DNA of 64,000 nucleotides from Muribaculaceae bacterium (GTDB lineage Bacteria; Bacteroidota; Bacteroidia; Bacteroidales; Muribaculaceae), in NCBI GenBank assembly GCA_009775225.1, contig VSPE01000008.1:1-64000 (forward strand). Reading direction: 5' to 3'. The position numbers and the translations under genes were made by a program. The notes under the pieces are model-generated. The model was given only the letters and a program-made list of their open reading frames with translations, did not search any database and had not been told where the DNA came from. Each line of letters starts with the position of its first letter. The stretch's first letter is position 1. Positions 1-9,815 of the stretch are shown piece after piece.

Positions 1-114
1 AGAAGGATAATGCAGTAGATAACTAACTAAATCGTAACCTATTACTATCAAGAGCAATTAACCTACGCTCATTTCCAGTAAATTAGACCTTTTTCGTAAC
101 TTCAAAACACAATT

Positions 115-1737
115 ATGCAAAATAACGGATACGATGTTATAATAATCGGCGCCGGCGCCACAGGAGCAGGCACTGCGCGCGATTGTGCCATGCGCGGACT
201 CAAGACCTTGCTGGTAGAGCGTTTCGACTTTACTGCCGGAGCCACCGGGCGTAACCACGGGCTGCTTCACAGTGGTGCGCGCTATGCGGTCACCGACACG
301 GAATCGGCCTCGGAGTGCATCCGCGAGAATATGATTTTGCGCCGCATCGCCAGCCACTGTGTAGAACCTACCGGTGGCCTTTTTGTCACGCTCCCTGAAG
401 ACGACCTGGCCTATCAGAGCCTTTTCATAGAGTCGTGCCACAAGGCAGGCATCGATGCACAGGCGATTGACCCTGCCGAAGCCTTGCGTATGGAGCCGGC
501 GGTAAATCCCGATATAATCGGTGCCGTGACAGTCCCCGACGGTTCGATAGACCCCTTCAGACTCACAACAGCCAATGTTTTAGATGCCAAGGCTCACGGA
601 GCCGATGTGCTCACCTATCATAGGGTAGAGGCTCTTCTGATGGGCAAAGAGCGCGTGTGCGGAGTGACACTGCGGCGTCAGGGCACCTCTACTACTTTTG
701 ATGTTAAATCGCGCCTTGTGATAAACGCCGGCGGCATATGGGCGCATGGAATAGCCCTTATGGTGGGGATAAACATCAACATGTTTCCGGCCAAGGGGGC
801 GCTCCTTATCTTCGGCCACCGCGTGAACAATGTAGTTATCAACCGTTGCCGCAAACCCGCCGATGCCGACATCCTTGTGCCGGGCGACACAATATCGCTG
901 ATAGGAACCACTTCCAGCCGCGTGCCATACGAGGAGGTAGATAATATGGAAGTGACGCAGGGCGAGGTAGACACCCTTTTGCGCGAGGGCATGAAGATAG
1001 CCCCTTCGCTGGCATACACACGCATACTGCGAGCCTACGCAGGTGTGCGCCCGCTTATTGCGTCTGACGACGACCCCTCGGGGCGCAGCATCAGTCGTGG
1101 CATAGTGTGCCTTGACCACGCCGCGCGTGACGGGGTAGAGGGTATAATTACCATCTCGGGCGGCAAGCTGATGACATACCGCCTTATGGCCGAGATTGCC
1201 ACCGATACGGCTTGCCGCAAGCTCGGGATGAGTGTGGCCTGCCGCACCGCCGACTTGCCTTTACCCGGCTCCGAACCTGGACGCAAGCCTGAGAAAAAGC
1301 GTTTCCGCAAGTCGCACATCATAGAGCTGAGTGCCAATCAGCTCGCGGCACAGGGGCGTCACGGCTCGATGATTGAGAATGTAAGCTATGACCCCGATAC
1401 TGACGATACCGCAGTATGCGAGTGCGAACAGGTGTCGCTTGGAGAGACCAAATATGCGATTGAGCACCTTGATGTAAACAATCTTATCAACCTCCGCAGG
1501 CGTACGCGTCTGGGTATGGGTACCTGTCAGGGCAGTATATGCGCCTGCCGTGCGTCGGCCGAGCTGGCCCGTCATTTCGGCTCGGGGCTGGCTTTGGGCG
1601 ACCTCGCTTCTTTTGTCAACGAGCGTTGGAAGGGCATGATGCCTGTCGCATGGGGGCAGACCCTTGTGGAAGCAAATTTTTCGGAATGGATTTATCAGGG
1701 CGTTTGTGGCCTCACACCTAATACAATACGGCGATGA
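115..1737 (+). CDS. glpA: Anaerobic glycerol-3-phosphate dehydrogenase subunit A
   Basis: Catalytic FAD subunit that oxidises sn-glycerol-3-phosphate to dihydroxyacetone phosphate and passes electrons to the membrane through GlpB and GlpC. The N-terminus has an FAD Rossmann motif (VIIIGAGATGAG, about residues 9-20). The C-terminal third carries a BFD-like [2Fe-2S] domain with Cys pairs CEC (about 435) and CQGSICAC (about 471-478). At 540 residues it has the usual GlpA length, longer than aerobic GlpD. Its stop overlaps the glpB start by 4 bases, so the two are probably translationally coupled. A weak promoter-like pair (TTTC at 72-75, TAACTTCA at 97-104) lies just upstream. Identification is firm from domain order plus the glpB and glpC neighbours. 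Confidence 0.96.
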   Translation: MQNNGYDVIIIGAGATGAGTARDCAMRGLKTLLVERFDFTAGATGRNHGLLHSGARYAVTDTESASECIRENMILRRIASHCVEPTGGLFVTLPEDDLAYQSLFIESCHKAGIDAQAIDPAEALRMEPAVNPDIIGAVTVPDGSIDPFRLTTANVLDAKAHGADVLTYHRVEALLMGKERVCGVTLRRQGTSTTFDVKSRLVINAGGIWAHGIALMVGININMFPAKGALLIFGHRVNNVVINRCRKPADADILVPGDTISLIGTTSSRVPYEEVDNMEVTQGEVDTLLREGMKIAPSLAYTRILRAYAGVRPLIASDDDPSGRSISRGIVCLDHAARDGVEGIITISGGKLMTYRLMAEIATDTACRKLGMSVACRTADLPLPGSEPGRKPEKKRFRKSHIIELSANQLAAQGRHGSMIENVSYDPDTDDTAVCECEQVSLGETKYAIEHLDVNNLINLRRRTRLGMGTCQGSICACRASAELARHFGSGLALGDLASFVNERWKGMMPVAWGQTLVEANFSEWIYQGVCGLTPNTIRR

Positions 1738-2975
1738 AGTTCGACAGTATAATTATAGGCGGCGGTCTTAGCGGCCTCGTGGCCGGCATACGACTGGCCC
1801 GTGAGCGCCGTAAGGTGGCCGTTGTTTCAAACGGCCAGAGTGCCTTGCACTTCTGTTCCGGCTCGTTCGGCCTGCTCGGCTATGCCGACGGTCAGGCTGT
1901 AGAGCATCCGCTCGATGCCATGCGCGCACTCGATGTCTCTCACCCTTACCGCCTTATCGGTCTGGAGCGAGCCGAAGCTTTGGCCGACTCTGTGCCGGCG
2001 TTTTTCTCCGAAGCCAGTATCACACTCAAAGGCTCTTGCCGAGAGAACCATTACCAGTTCACCCCATTGGGTATACTTAAGCCTGCGTGGCTTACGATGG
2101 GCGATTTTATGAGCTGTGGGGCCGCAGGCCCGTCGTTCAAGCGCTGTTTGATAGTGAATTTCAAGGCTTATCTCGATTTCTATCCGCACTATCTTGCCGA
2201 AGGGCTGCAACGTCTGGGCATAAGCTGTTCGATAGCTGAGGTAGAGGTAGATGCGGTAGAACGCCTGCGCCACAGTTCTGGTGATATGCGCGCTTCCTCT
2301 ATTGCACGCCAGTTGCGCGGCGACTCGCTGGAGCAGTTTGCCATGCAGATAAACCGTGTGTGCAGCCATGCCGATGCTGTGCTTATTCCGGCCGTAGTCG
2401 GTTTTGACAGCGAGGAGCAGCTTGCCGCCTTGCGGCGTATGGTCACGGTGCCGCTTTACTGTGTGCCCGTCACGCCAATGTCGGTGAGCGGCCTCCGTGC
2501 GCAGCTTCTCCTGCGGCGCCATTTCGAGCGCCTCGGCGGCACGTATCTGCTTGGCGACAATGCCGTGGCAGCTTCGTTCGGGGCCGACGGTTCCTTGCAA
2601 TCGATAGAAACGGCCGGTCTTGGCAGCGATGCCCTCGAGGCCGATACCTTTGTTCTCGCCACCGGCGGTATTTTCAGCCGCGGTATAGTTGCGGAGCCTC
2701 ATCGCATATACGAGCCTCTTCTCGGAGTAGATGTCGATGCTACCGACGACCGTGACCGCTGGTATCGTCCCGGCTTCTTCGAGAAGCAACCCTATATGAG
2801 TTTCGGCGCCGGTGTGGATAATGCTTTTCATCCTTCGCGACAGGGCCGGGTATGCCCCAATGTGTATGCCGCAGGTGCCGTCCTCGGTGCATACGACGGG
2901 CTTTCGGAAGGTTCGGGCTCGGGAGTAGCGATACTTACGGCTCTGCATGTGGCCGACCTTATTCTCAATTCATGA
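1734..2975 (+). CDS. glpB: Anaerobic glycerol-3-phosphate dehydrogenase subunit B
   Basis: FAD/FMN-binding subunit of the GlpABC complex, which sits between GlpA and the iron-sulfur membrane anchor GlpC. It opens with a dinucleotide-binding motif (IIIGGGLSGLVAG, residues 6-18) and ends with a second flavin-contact region (YAAGAVLGAYDGLSEGSG) typical of the FAD_binding_2/GlpB family. Length, 413 residues, is normal. The start ATGA overlaps the glpA stop, and the stop lies 4 bases before the glpC start, so this is the middle gene of a tight operon. No defects seen. Confidence 0.94.
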   Translation: MKFDSIIIGGGLSGLVAGIRLARERRKVAVVSNGQSALHFCSGSFGLLGYADGQAVEHPLDAMRALDVSHPYRLIGLERAEALADSVPAFFSEASITLKGSCRENHYQFTPLGILKPAWLTMGDFMSCGAAGPSFKRCLIVNFKAYLDFYPHYLAEGLQRLGISCSIAEVEVDAVERLRHSSGDMRASSIARQLRGDSLEQFAMQINRVCSHADAVLIPAVVGFDSEEQLAALRRMVTVPLYCVPVTPMSVSGLRAQLLLRRHFERLGGTYLLGDNAVAASFGADGSLQSIETAGLGSDALEADTFVLATGGIFSRGIVAEPHRIYEPLLGVDVDATDDRDRWYRPGFFEKQPYMSFGAGVDNAFHPSRQGRVCPNVYAAGAVLGAYDGLSEGSGSGVAILTALHVADLILNS

Positions 2976-2979
2976 TGCA

Positions 2980-4221
2980 ATGGAGTACCAAGTACGAAAT
3001 ATAAGTCCGGATAACTTCGAACAGTGCATAAAGTGCACAATATGCACGGTGTACTGCCCTGTGCTTGCCGTCAATCCCGACTATCCGGGGCCGAAACAGG
3101 CAGGCCCCGACGGCGAACGATATCGCCTGAAGAATCCCGTTTTTTATGACTCTGCGCTGAAGTACTGCCTGAACTGCAAGCGCTGTGAGGTGGCATGCCC
3201 ATCGAATGTGAAAATCGGCGATATAATCCAGCGTGCGCGTATGCGCTACGACGGCTCGCCTATAAAGTTGCGCGACCGTATTCTGGCGAATACCGATTTT
3301 ATGGGTTCTGCCGCCTCGGCTATGGCCCCGGTGGTGAACTTCATGCTGCGGCGCCGTGTGGTGAAGGCGGCTATGGGTTCTATACTCGAGATTGACCGCC
3401 ACAGGGAGTTTCCCGAGTATTCACGCAAGACATTCGAGAGCATTTACCGCAAGCTTGCCGACAGTCAGAGCGCATACCGGCGTCGGGTGGCGTACTTCCA
3501 CGGCTGCTATGTAAACTATAACTATCCTCAGCTCGGCCTTGACCTCATAAGGATTGTCAATGCCGCAGGATATGGCGTGGACTTACTCGAAAAGGAGCGC
3601 TGCTGTGGTGTGGCCAAAATTGCAAACCGTCTGTTCGATAGAGCCCGGGCCGATGCCCGCCATAATATGGAAGCCGTGCGTAAGGCTACGGCCCGCCATG
3701 AGGATGTGCTCTTCACAGGCAGCACTTGTGTATTTACCATGCGCGATGAATATCCACACCTGCTCGATACGGCAAATGCCGATGTGCGCGACAGTCTGAT
3801 GCTCGCTACAGTGTGGCTTGCACGAAAGGTGGCTTCAGGCGACATAAGGCTTGTATTCCGTCCCGACTATCGCAAGCGCATCACCTATCACACGGCATGC
3901 CACATGCAGAAACTCGGCTGGGCCATTTACTCGATTGACCTACTCAAGAGCATACCGGGTGTAACGTTCGTTCCGGTCGATTCGCAGTGCTGCGGCATTG
4001 CCGGCACATACGGGTTCAAGAAAGAAAACTATGTCACGTCGCAGGCTATCGGTGCCGAGCTTTTCGGAAAGCTGCGGCGAGCCGCTCCCGATGTTGTGGC
4101 CACCGACTGCGAGACTTGCAAGTGGCAGATAGAGAGCAACACGGGTCTTGCGGTGGCAAATCCTATAAGTATAATAGCCGAGGCGCTCGACTATGATGCC
4201 ACACGGCGAGCAAACCTTTGA
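2980..4221 (+). CDS. glpC: Anaerobic glycerol-3-phosphate dehydrogenase subunit C
   Basis: Iron-sulfur subunit that anchors GlpAB and hands electrons to the quinone pool. Two 4Fe-4S ferredoxin motifs lie near the N-terminus (CIKCTICTVYCP about residues 16-27; CLNCKRCEVACP about 62-73). Two CCG domains follow, with RCCG about 206 and QCCG about 336, as in heterodisulfide reductase-type proteins. A longer frame begins at 2947 inside glpB. I chose the ATG at 2980 because it is 4 bases after the glpB stop and puts the first Cys cluster at the usual distance from the start. The product is 413 residues. Confidence 0.94.
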   Translation: MEYQVRNISPDNFEQCIKCTICTVYCPVLAVNPDYPGPKQAGPDGERYRLKNPVFYDSALKYCLNCKRCEVACPSNVKIGDIIQRARMRYDGSPIKLRDRILANTDFMGSAASAMAPVVNFMLRRRVVKAAMGSILEIDRHREFPEYSRKTFESIYRKLADSQSAYRRRVAYFHGCYVNYNYPQLGLDLIRIVNAAGYGVDLLEKERCCGVAKIANRLFDRARADARHNMEAVRKATARHEDVLFTGSTCVFTMRDEYPHLLDTANADVRDSLMLATVWLARKVASGDIRLVFRPDYRKRITYHTACHMQKLGWAIYSIDLLKSIPGVTFVPVDSQCCGIAGTYGFKKENYVTSQAIGAELFGKLRRAAPDVVATDCETCKWQIESNTGLAVANPISIIAEALDYDATRRANL

Positions 4222-4244
4222 ATTTAATCTAATACCTTATAATA

Positions 4245-5735
4245 TTGGAAAACATCTATGCAGGCTGGGATGCAGCCACTGTAAAACGCTATAAATCGTG
4301 GCAGATGCGTACCATCATAGTCTCTATGGTCGGCTACGCCATATATTATTTTGTACGTAAGAACTTCTCGATTGCCATGCCGGGGCTGACAGCTCAGTAT
4401 GGCATATCCAATACCAGCTTCGGTATCGTCATCGGTATAGGCTCGCTGATTTACGGTCTTTCACGCTTTATCAACGGTTTTGTGGTAGACCGCTTCAGCG
4501 CCCGTGTCATCATGGCAGTGGGATTGCTTCTGTGCGCGGCGTCCAACTTCGCCTTCGGTTTCGGCGTGAACATAAGCTCGTGGCTTACGGGAGTGGATGC
4601 CGGGCCTGACTTCATCAATATGCTTGTACTGGTAATGGCTGTGACGATAGTGCTCAATCAGCTTTTTCAGGGTGTTGGCTATCCGCCTTGCGCGCGCCTG
4701 CTGCCGTCGTGGATACATCCGTCGGAGCTTGCCACCAAGATGTCGATATGGAATACTTCGCACTCGATAGGCGCTGCGCTTGCAGTGGTGGTGTGCGGAT
4801 ATATAATGGGTACAATGGGTCAGGATTTAAGCTCCGATGAGTCGGTGATACGTACTGTGGCCGCCAATCTCGGCCTCAACCCTGCCGACAGCTCGAATAT
4901 GGAGACTATTCTCGGCTATGCCCGACACTGGGATGCCTGGCGCTGGTGCTTCTGGCTGCCTGCATGTCTGGCGGTGGCAGGTGCGGCATGGCTATATGTG
5001 GGCCTGCGCGATGACCCCCGTTCGGTCGGACTCCCCGAGCTGCCCGGAACCAAGACCGGCTCCAAGGTCGACTCAGGGGCGAAAGACCCTGCCCGCGGCC
5101 GCTTCCTGAAAGTAATGGTGTGGACAAACCGCTGGATTTGGACGCTGTGTATAGCCAACGTATTTGTATATGTGATGCGTATGGGCATACTCGACTGGGG
5201 GCCGAAGTTTCTTACCGAAGCTCGCAATATGTCGATAGAAGATGCCGCATGGTCAGTAGGTCTGTTCGAGATTTTCGCCATTGTAGGCACCGTTTGCTCA
5301 GGTTGGGCCACCGACCATATATTCAAGGGCAAGTCCCATCAGATGTGCCTCGTGTGCATGGTGGGTGCATCGCTGTTCATGGGTATTTTCATTCTCTTCC
5401 CGCAACTACCCGTGGTACTTTCCATAATAATACTGGCGATGGCCGGATTTTTTGTCTACGGCCCGCAGGCACTGATAGGCATTGCCTCTGCCAACCATGC
5501 TACCAAGGAGGCTTCTGCCACGGCAAACGGGCTGGCCGGCATATTCGGCTATGCCGGTTCGTTCCTTTCGGCCATTGGCATAGGTATAGTGGCCGACCAT
5601 TGGGGTTGGAACATGGTATTCTACATCATAGTCGGTGTGGGTGTGCTCGGCGCAATCACATTTGTGACTATGTGGCGCGCACCCCGCGACGGCTATGCCC
5701 GCAGCAATGCGTTCTACGACAAAGAGAAGCAGTAA
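4245..5735 (+). CDS. glpT: GlpT-like MFS glycerol-3-phosphate transporter
   Basis: Major facilitator of the organophosphate:phosphate antiporter family, expected to import glycerol-3-phosphate in exchange for phosphate and feed GlpABC. It has 12 likely membrane segments. The N-terminal signature (YFVRKNFSIAMPGL, about residues 36-49) matches the GlpT/UhpT group, and a hydrophilic central loop lies near residues 255-285. The reading frame starts at TTG (4245), 23 bases after glpC; the next in-frame ATG (4305) would remove a conserved amphipathic start, so TTG is preferred. The family is clear; glycerol-3-phosphate as substrate is inferred from the operon. Confidence 0.88.
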   Translation: MENIYAGWDAATVKRYKSWQMRTIIVSMVGYAIYYFVRKNFSIAMPGLTAQYGISNTSFGIVIGIGSLIYGLSRFINGFVVDRFSARVIMAVGLLLCAASNFAFGFGVNISSWLTGVDAGPDFINMLVLVMAVTIVLNQLFQGVGYPPCARLLPSWIHPSELATKMSIWNTSHSIGAALAVVVCGYIMGTMGQDLSSDESVIRTVAANLGLNPADSSNMETILGYARHWDAWRWCFWLPACLAVAGAAWLYVGLRDDPRSVGLPELPGTKTGSKVDSGAKDPARGRFLKVMVWTNRWIWTLCIANVFVYVMRMGILDWGPKFLTEARNMSIEDAAWSVGLFEIFAIVGTVCSGWATDHIFKGKSHQMCLVCMVGASLFMGIFILFPQLPVVLSIIILAMAGFFVYGPQALIGIASANHATKEASATANGLAGIFGYAGSFLSAIGIGIVADHWGWNMVFYIIVGVGVLGAITFVTMWRAPRDGYARSNAFYDKEKQ

Positions 5736-5750
5736 ACGTAAAAATATATT

Positions 5751-6605
5751 ATGACATATCAATCACCGATGAGCCATAGCGAACTCATGGCAGCGCTTGC
5801 CCGCGTGCGCCATGTGGCTCTGGATATGGACGGTACCATTTATCTCGGTTCTCGTCTGTTCGACTTCACCAAGGGCTTTCTCCAATCGCTCACACAGCTG
5901 GGTATAGGATATTCGTTCCTTACCAATAATCCGACCCGAAGTATCGCCGACTATCTGACCAAGCTCGCCGGCCTTGGAATAGATGCCACTCCCGAGCAGA
6001 TGTATACCACATCTACGGCGACGATAGAGTATATAAAGGCCACAATGTCTGGGGTACGCACACTTTTTGTGGTGGGTACGCCAAGCATGGAGGCTGAATT
6101 CCGTAATGCCGGGTTCGAGCTTACCGCCTGCAACGCCGCTTCTCTGCCCGACGCACTTGTGGTGGCCTTCGATACCACGCTGACATACGACAAAATGTGC
6201 CGTGCAGCGTATCTCGCGCAGCAGGGCGTGCCATATATTGCCACCAATCCCGACCGTGTGTGCCCGACCGACCTTCCTACCGTTCTGCCCGACTGCGGCT
6301 CGCTATGCAAGGCCATTGAGCACGCCACAGGCCGCAAGCCGGATATAGTGATAGGCAAGCCCAATCCAGATATGCTTACGGGTATACGCCGTCGCCACTG
6401 TCTCGCTCCCGAGGAGATTGCGATGTGCGGCGACCGCATCTACACCGATGTGGCCATGGCTTTCAATGCCGGCGCACTTGGAGTGCTTGTGCTGTCGGGA
6501 GAGACGACTCTTGATACAGCCTTGGCGGCTGAGCGCATGCCCGATGTCGTAGCCCGTGATATTGCCGCTTTCGGCAGTCTTTTGCGAGAGGCGCGGGGCC
6601 TTTAA
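5751..6605 (+). CDS. HAD-IIA family phosphatase of the glp operon
   Basis: A 284-residue HAD hydrolase of subfamily IIA (NagD/phosphoglycolate phosphatase-like). The nucleophile motif DMDGTIYLG is near residue 26, followed by SFLTNNPTRS (motif II, Thr then Asn-Asn). A C2-type cap follows, then the Lys in IGKPNPDM (about 204) and the acidic motif CGDRIYTDV (about 225). It is 15 bases after the transporter and is the last gene of the glp operon. Enzymes of this subfamily include glycerol-3-phosphate phosphatases, so a role in returning excess glycerol-3-phosphate to glycerol is plausible but inferred. Other sugar phosphates are possible substrates. Confidence 0.85.
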   Translation: MTYQSPMSHSELMAALARVRHVALDMDGTIYLGSRLFDFTKGFLQSLTQLGIGYSFLTNNPTRSIADYLTKLAGLGIDATPEQMYTTSTATIEYIKATMSGVRTLFVVGTPSMEAEFRNAGFELTACNAASLPDALVVAFDTTLTYDKMCRAAYLAQQGVPYIATNPDRVCPTDLPTVLPDCGSLCKAIEHATGRKPDIVIGKPNPDMLTGIRRRHCLAPEEIAMCGDRIYTDVAMAFNAGALGVLVLSGETTLDTALAAERMPDVVARDIAAFGSLLREARGL

Positions 6606-6626
6606 CGCAATGATACTGTATAAACG

Positions 6627-6662
6627 CCAACGAGGCACCGCTTCACAGTGGCGCCTCGTTGG
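6627..6662 (+). terminator. Stem-loop after the glp operon
   Basis: Perfect 10-bp stem CCAACGAGGC / GCCTCGTTGG (6627-6636 and 6653-6662), extended by three more pairs inside after one mismatch. It starts 22 bases after the phosphatase stop. There is no strong T-run after it, so termination strength is uncertain. Confidence 0.6.
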
Positions 6663-6728
6663 TAATAAACCAATCATTATCACATTTCTTGCAATGGAAA
6701 AGTAAATTCCTTACTTGTATATATGAAA

Positions 6729-6771
6729 CACCGGCGCCCCCAAAAAGGTTCGGACGCCGGTGAATTTTTTT
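6729..6771. terminator. Intrinsic terminator between convergent operons
   Basis: Stem CACCGGCG (6729-6736) with CGCCGGTG (6755-6762), followed on the + strand by AATTTTTTTG. The T-run favours termination of + strand transcription from the glp operon. The stem could also stop transcripts from the - strand gene ending at 6789. Confidence 0.75.
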
Positions 6772-6788
6772 GAAAAAAGGTTTATCGC

Positions 6789-9782
6789 TTACTTTATTAT
6801 GGTCTTAGTCACCTTGTTACCCTGCACGCGGATGTATGCTCTGCCTGCCTGGGGCGAGGCAACCGGCATACCCTGAAGGTTGTAGTAGCGCACGGGTGCG
6901 TTATCTTCGGCAGAGATGTTTTCCACGCCGGTCGAATTGGTGCTGTAGGCATTGCTGAACTGCGATTCGCCTGCGGAGTAGAGCACTGTCACGTGGTAGG
7001 TGTGGTCGCCGTCGCCGCTGTCAATGTCTTCGTATTCATTCTCTTCTACGGGTTCGGTGTTAAGCAGAACGCCGTCGCGGTATACGTTGTAACCGTTGAT
7101 AGAGAAGGCTGCGGGGTCGCCGACGGGAATGTAGGTGATGTCGTCTACCATGAGGAGGTATTTGCCGAACGAGATGTTGCGGATAGCGAAGCGCTTGGCG
7201 CCGTCGGGAAGGTCGATGTTGTAAGTTGTGAACTCCGAAGGAACGTTTTCAATGGTTTTTACCGAGATAAAGTCGGCCGGGTCGACAGAACCGGTGGAGT
7301 AGAGAACCTCGAAGGTCTCGAGAAGGTTTTGGTCTGTACCGTAGCTGCGTGCGTTCACAGTTATCGTCTGAGCGCCTCCGTATAGCTCTGGCGAGATTGC
7401 CCAGTCGTCGTTCTGCGCGTATCCGGGTTCGTGTATACCGTCGCTTACGAAGCCTGAAACCATAGATGCGAGGAATTTGGAGCCGGAAAGTGTGGAAAGC
7501 GTGCCGTTGTTGAAGTCGTCGTGCTTGTTGTCGAATACCCACCAAGACTGTTCGGAGTAGTCGGGGATACCGGGCATATTACCTGTACTGAAGCCTGCAA
7601 TCAGTGCCTTGTCCATGTCCACGAGAACCCATTCGCCAACTTCGGTGTTGGCCCACGACTGGTATTGCTCAAAGGTTTCGAGAGTTTCGTAAGGCTGAGC
7701 TTTTTGTGTATCGGGTTCGCCCCACTGCAGGCGTATGGTGCTGCCGTTCTTTTCGCCGGAGAGGTCGGTTACAGTAGGATATGCGTTGCGTCGCACTGTT
7801 GTGGGAGCGGCAGTCACTTCGTTGTTCGAGGCGTCCTGGTCGGCAGCGTATGTCACGCGTGCGCTATAGGTAACTTTTTCAGGGTCTGTTACAGAGTGTG
7901 TGCGTTCGAAGGCTACAGTCTTGAACTCGCCGGTTTTGAGGCCGGAGCCGTCGAAATTGTCTACTTTTGTGCCATTGCACAGTAGCTCTACGGTATACGC
8001 GTCGATTGGGTCGGAGCCGTTGTTTACTATAGTTACTTTTACGTCGAAGGGTTCGCTGGTGCGTGCGGTTGCCGGAGCCTCAATGTCGGCGGCACGAAGG
8101 TCGTACTGATAGATATTGCTGATAGCGATTGCATCAAGGTGCAGCTCGGTGCTGTTGTTGCGGAAGCCTGTGATTGTGGCGCGCACGGTCTTGCCTTTGA
8201 AGTTATCGAGTCGGAATATGTACTTGTTCCAGCCCATGCCGGGTACGAAGGCCGGAAATTCGGCCACGGTTCCGTCGGTGGCTGTTACCGTAACCTGTAC
8301 CTCGTTGTCTTTCGGGTCGGCGGGGATGATGTTGTAGGTGTAGAAGTTGATAGTTGGAGCGGGCATGTCGGCGATGTCGACAAGGCCGAAGTTGATAGCT
8401 GCGGCGCCACCGATGCCGCCGGTAAGGAATATCATGCCGTTGTCGCCGTCGGCGGCGCTGATGTCCTCAAAGTCTATCCACGGCTGCCAGTAGTTGTTGC
8501 CTAAATCGGTGACAGGCATTGATGTGGTGATAGTGGTGGGACGTCCGTTGGGGAAGGATTCTATGAAGGGAGCGGCGTATGGTTCGCCCATAGGCACTGC
8601 TGCTGCAACAGCCTCCGCAGCAGCGCCTTCGGCTGTCTTGGCTACTACCGAGTAGCTGTAGAACTGCTGAGTGGCGTCTTCTGGGGTGAAGGCATCGTCG
8701 AACTCGAGAACCTTGATGCCTGTGGCAATCTTCTCTTTTTCCGAGCTTTTATAGAGAGGAGCGCGATATACGTCGTATTTGATGATAGAGGCGGCTATGG
8801 GGTACCCGTCCTTGTCAAGCGAAGGGGCGTTCCATGTTATTTTGGCCGAAGTGTTGCCGGTGTTTACCGCTATGACACCTACAGCCGGAGTGGGGGTGTT
8901 CACACCTACAAAGGTTTTTGCTTCGGCAGGTTCGCCGGGGCCGTTTGCATTGTAGGGAGTTACAGTATAGGTGTATATGGCGCTTGTGGCTACGGCATCG
9001 GTAAACGACTGATGCGAGTCTTTGGCCGGAGCATCGATAGTATGCACGAGCTGGCCTTCGCGGCGTATTTCCACTTTGGTAAGCTCTGTGAGGTCGCTGC
9101 CGTCTTTGGCTTTGCTCGGAGTGATGAACTCTACAGCCACCTTTTTCAGTCCGTTGGCATCGGGGATGAGTGTGAGGTCGCTCACAGGCATGGGGGTGGA
9201 AAGGGCTACACCTGCGGCAATAGATATTTGTGCTACGCCGAGTGTGCCGCCGCATTTGCCTGTGGCATGTATGCCGAGGTAGTAGTCGGCGGTGTGGTCG
9301 ACAGCTATGGTGAAGGTCTTTGTCCAAAGGCTGTTGCCCGGATATTCGCCGAGGTTAGATGCGCTCGTCGGCAGAAGGGTTGTTGTCATGGACTCGGAAT
9401 TTTTTTCGTCGCCGAGCATAATTTCGAAGCAGGAGTCATAGGATGCAAAGATGAACTTTGCCATGATGACTGTCACCTGATATGTCTTGCCGGTCTCAAA
9501 GGTAATACCCGGACTGATGAGCCAGTCGTTATGTGTTCCTGAGCTGATTTTTGCGTAGGTGCGCTCTGCTACGGGAGTCTTTTCTCCGTCGAGGTTGTCA
9601 AACCTGGAGGTGTTGCTGCTTGCAACCCAAGTCTTTCCGTCGTTGTTGGCGTCTTCGACTGCAAACCCGAGTTCGGTGAAGCTGTCGCCATTGAAATTGG
9701 TGAAATAGTGGGTGGCGTCCTGGGCCGGCGCCACAAGGGCTGTGGAGAGGAGCGAGAGCCCTAAAAGTAAGGATTTTCTCAT
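6789..9782 (-). CDS. Secreted choice-of-anchor J / fibronectin-like protein with type IX-style tail
   Basis: A 997-residue exported protein with a signal peptide (MRKSLLLGLSLLSTALVAPA). Several beta-sandwich regions follow: an N-terminal jelly-roll-like segment (NFNGDSF...W, residues 28-170), two fibronectin type III-like repeats (about 195-395), a second jelly-roll, a CARDB-like segment (about 560-660) and a choice-of-anchor J-like module near 690-880. The tail (YYNLQGMPV...GRAYIRVQGNK...K) resembles the type IX secretion sorting domains common in this order. Only 33 bases separate it from the upstream metalloprotease gene, so they form one operon. Adhesive or glycan-binding function is likely but no ligand can be named. 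Confidence 0.75.
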   Translation of the reverse strand: MRKSLLLGLSLLSTALVAPAQDATHYFTNFNGDSFTELGFAVEDANNDGKTWVASSNTSRFDNLDGEKTPVAERTYAKISSGTHNDWLISPGITFETGKTYQVTVIMAKFIFASYDSCFEIMLGDEKNSESMTTTLLPTSASNLGEYPGNSLWTKTFTIAVDHTADYYLGIHATGKCGGTLGVAQISIAAGVALSTPMPVSDLTLIPDANGLKKVAVEFITPSKAKDGSDLTELTKVEIRREGQLVHTIDAPAKDSHQSFTDAVATSAIYTYTVTPYNANGPGEPAEAKTFVGVNTPTPAVGVIAVNTGNTSAKITWNAPSLDKDGYPIAASIIKYDVYRAPLYKSSEKEKIATGIKVLEFDDAFTPEDATQQFYSYSVVAKTAEGAAAEAVAAAVPMGEPYAAPFIESFPNGRPTTITTSMPVTDLGNNYWQPWIDFEDISAADGDNGMIFLTGGIGGAAAINFGLVDIADMPAPTINFYTYNIIPADPKDNEVQVTVTATDGTVAEFPAFVPGMGWNKYIFRLDNFKGKTVRATITGFRNNSTELHLDAIAISNIYQYDLRAADIEAPATARTSEPFDVKVTIVNNGSDPIDAYTVELLCNGTKVDNFDGSGLKTGEFKTVAFERTHSVTDPEKVTYSARVTYAADQDASNNEVTAAPTTVRRNAYPTVTDLSGEKNGSTIRLQWGEPDTQKAQPYETLETFEQYQSWANTEVGEWVLVDMDKALIAGFSTGNMPGIPDYSEQSWWVFDNKHDDFNNGTLSTLSGSKFLASMVSGFVSDGIHEPGYAQNDDWAISPELYGGAQTITVNARSYGTDQNLLETFEVLYSTGSVDPADFISVKTIENVPSEFTTYNIDLPDGAKRFAIRNISFGKYLLMVDDITYIPVGDPAAFSINGYNVYRDGVLLNTEPVEENEYEDIDSGDGDHTYHVTVLYSAGESQFSNAYSTNSTGVENISAEDNAPVRYYNLQGMPVASPQAGRAYIRVQGNKVTKTIIK

Positions 9783-9815
9783 AGGATATATGATAAAAAT
9801 GATTTGTATTTCGGT

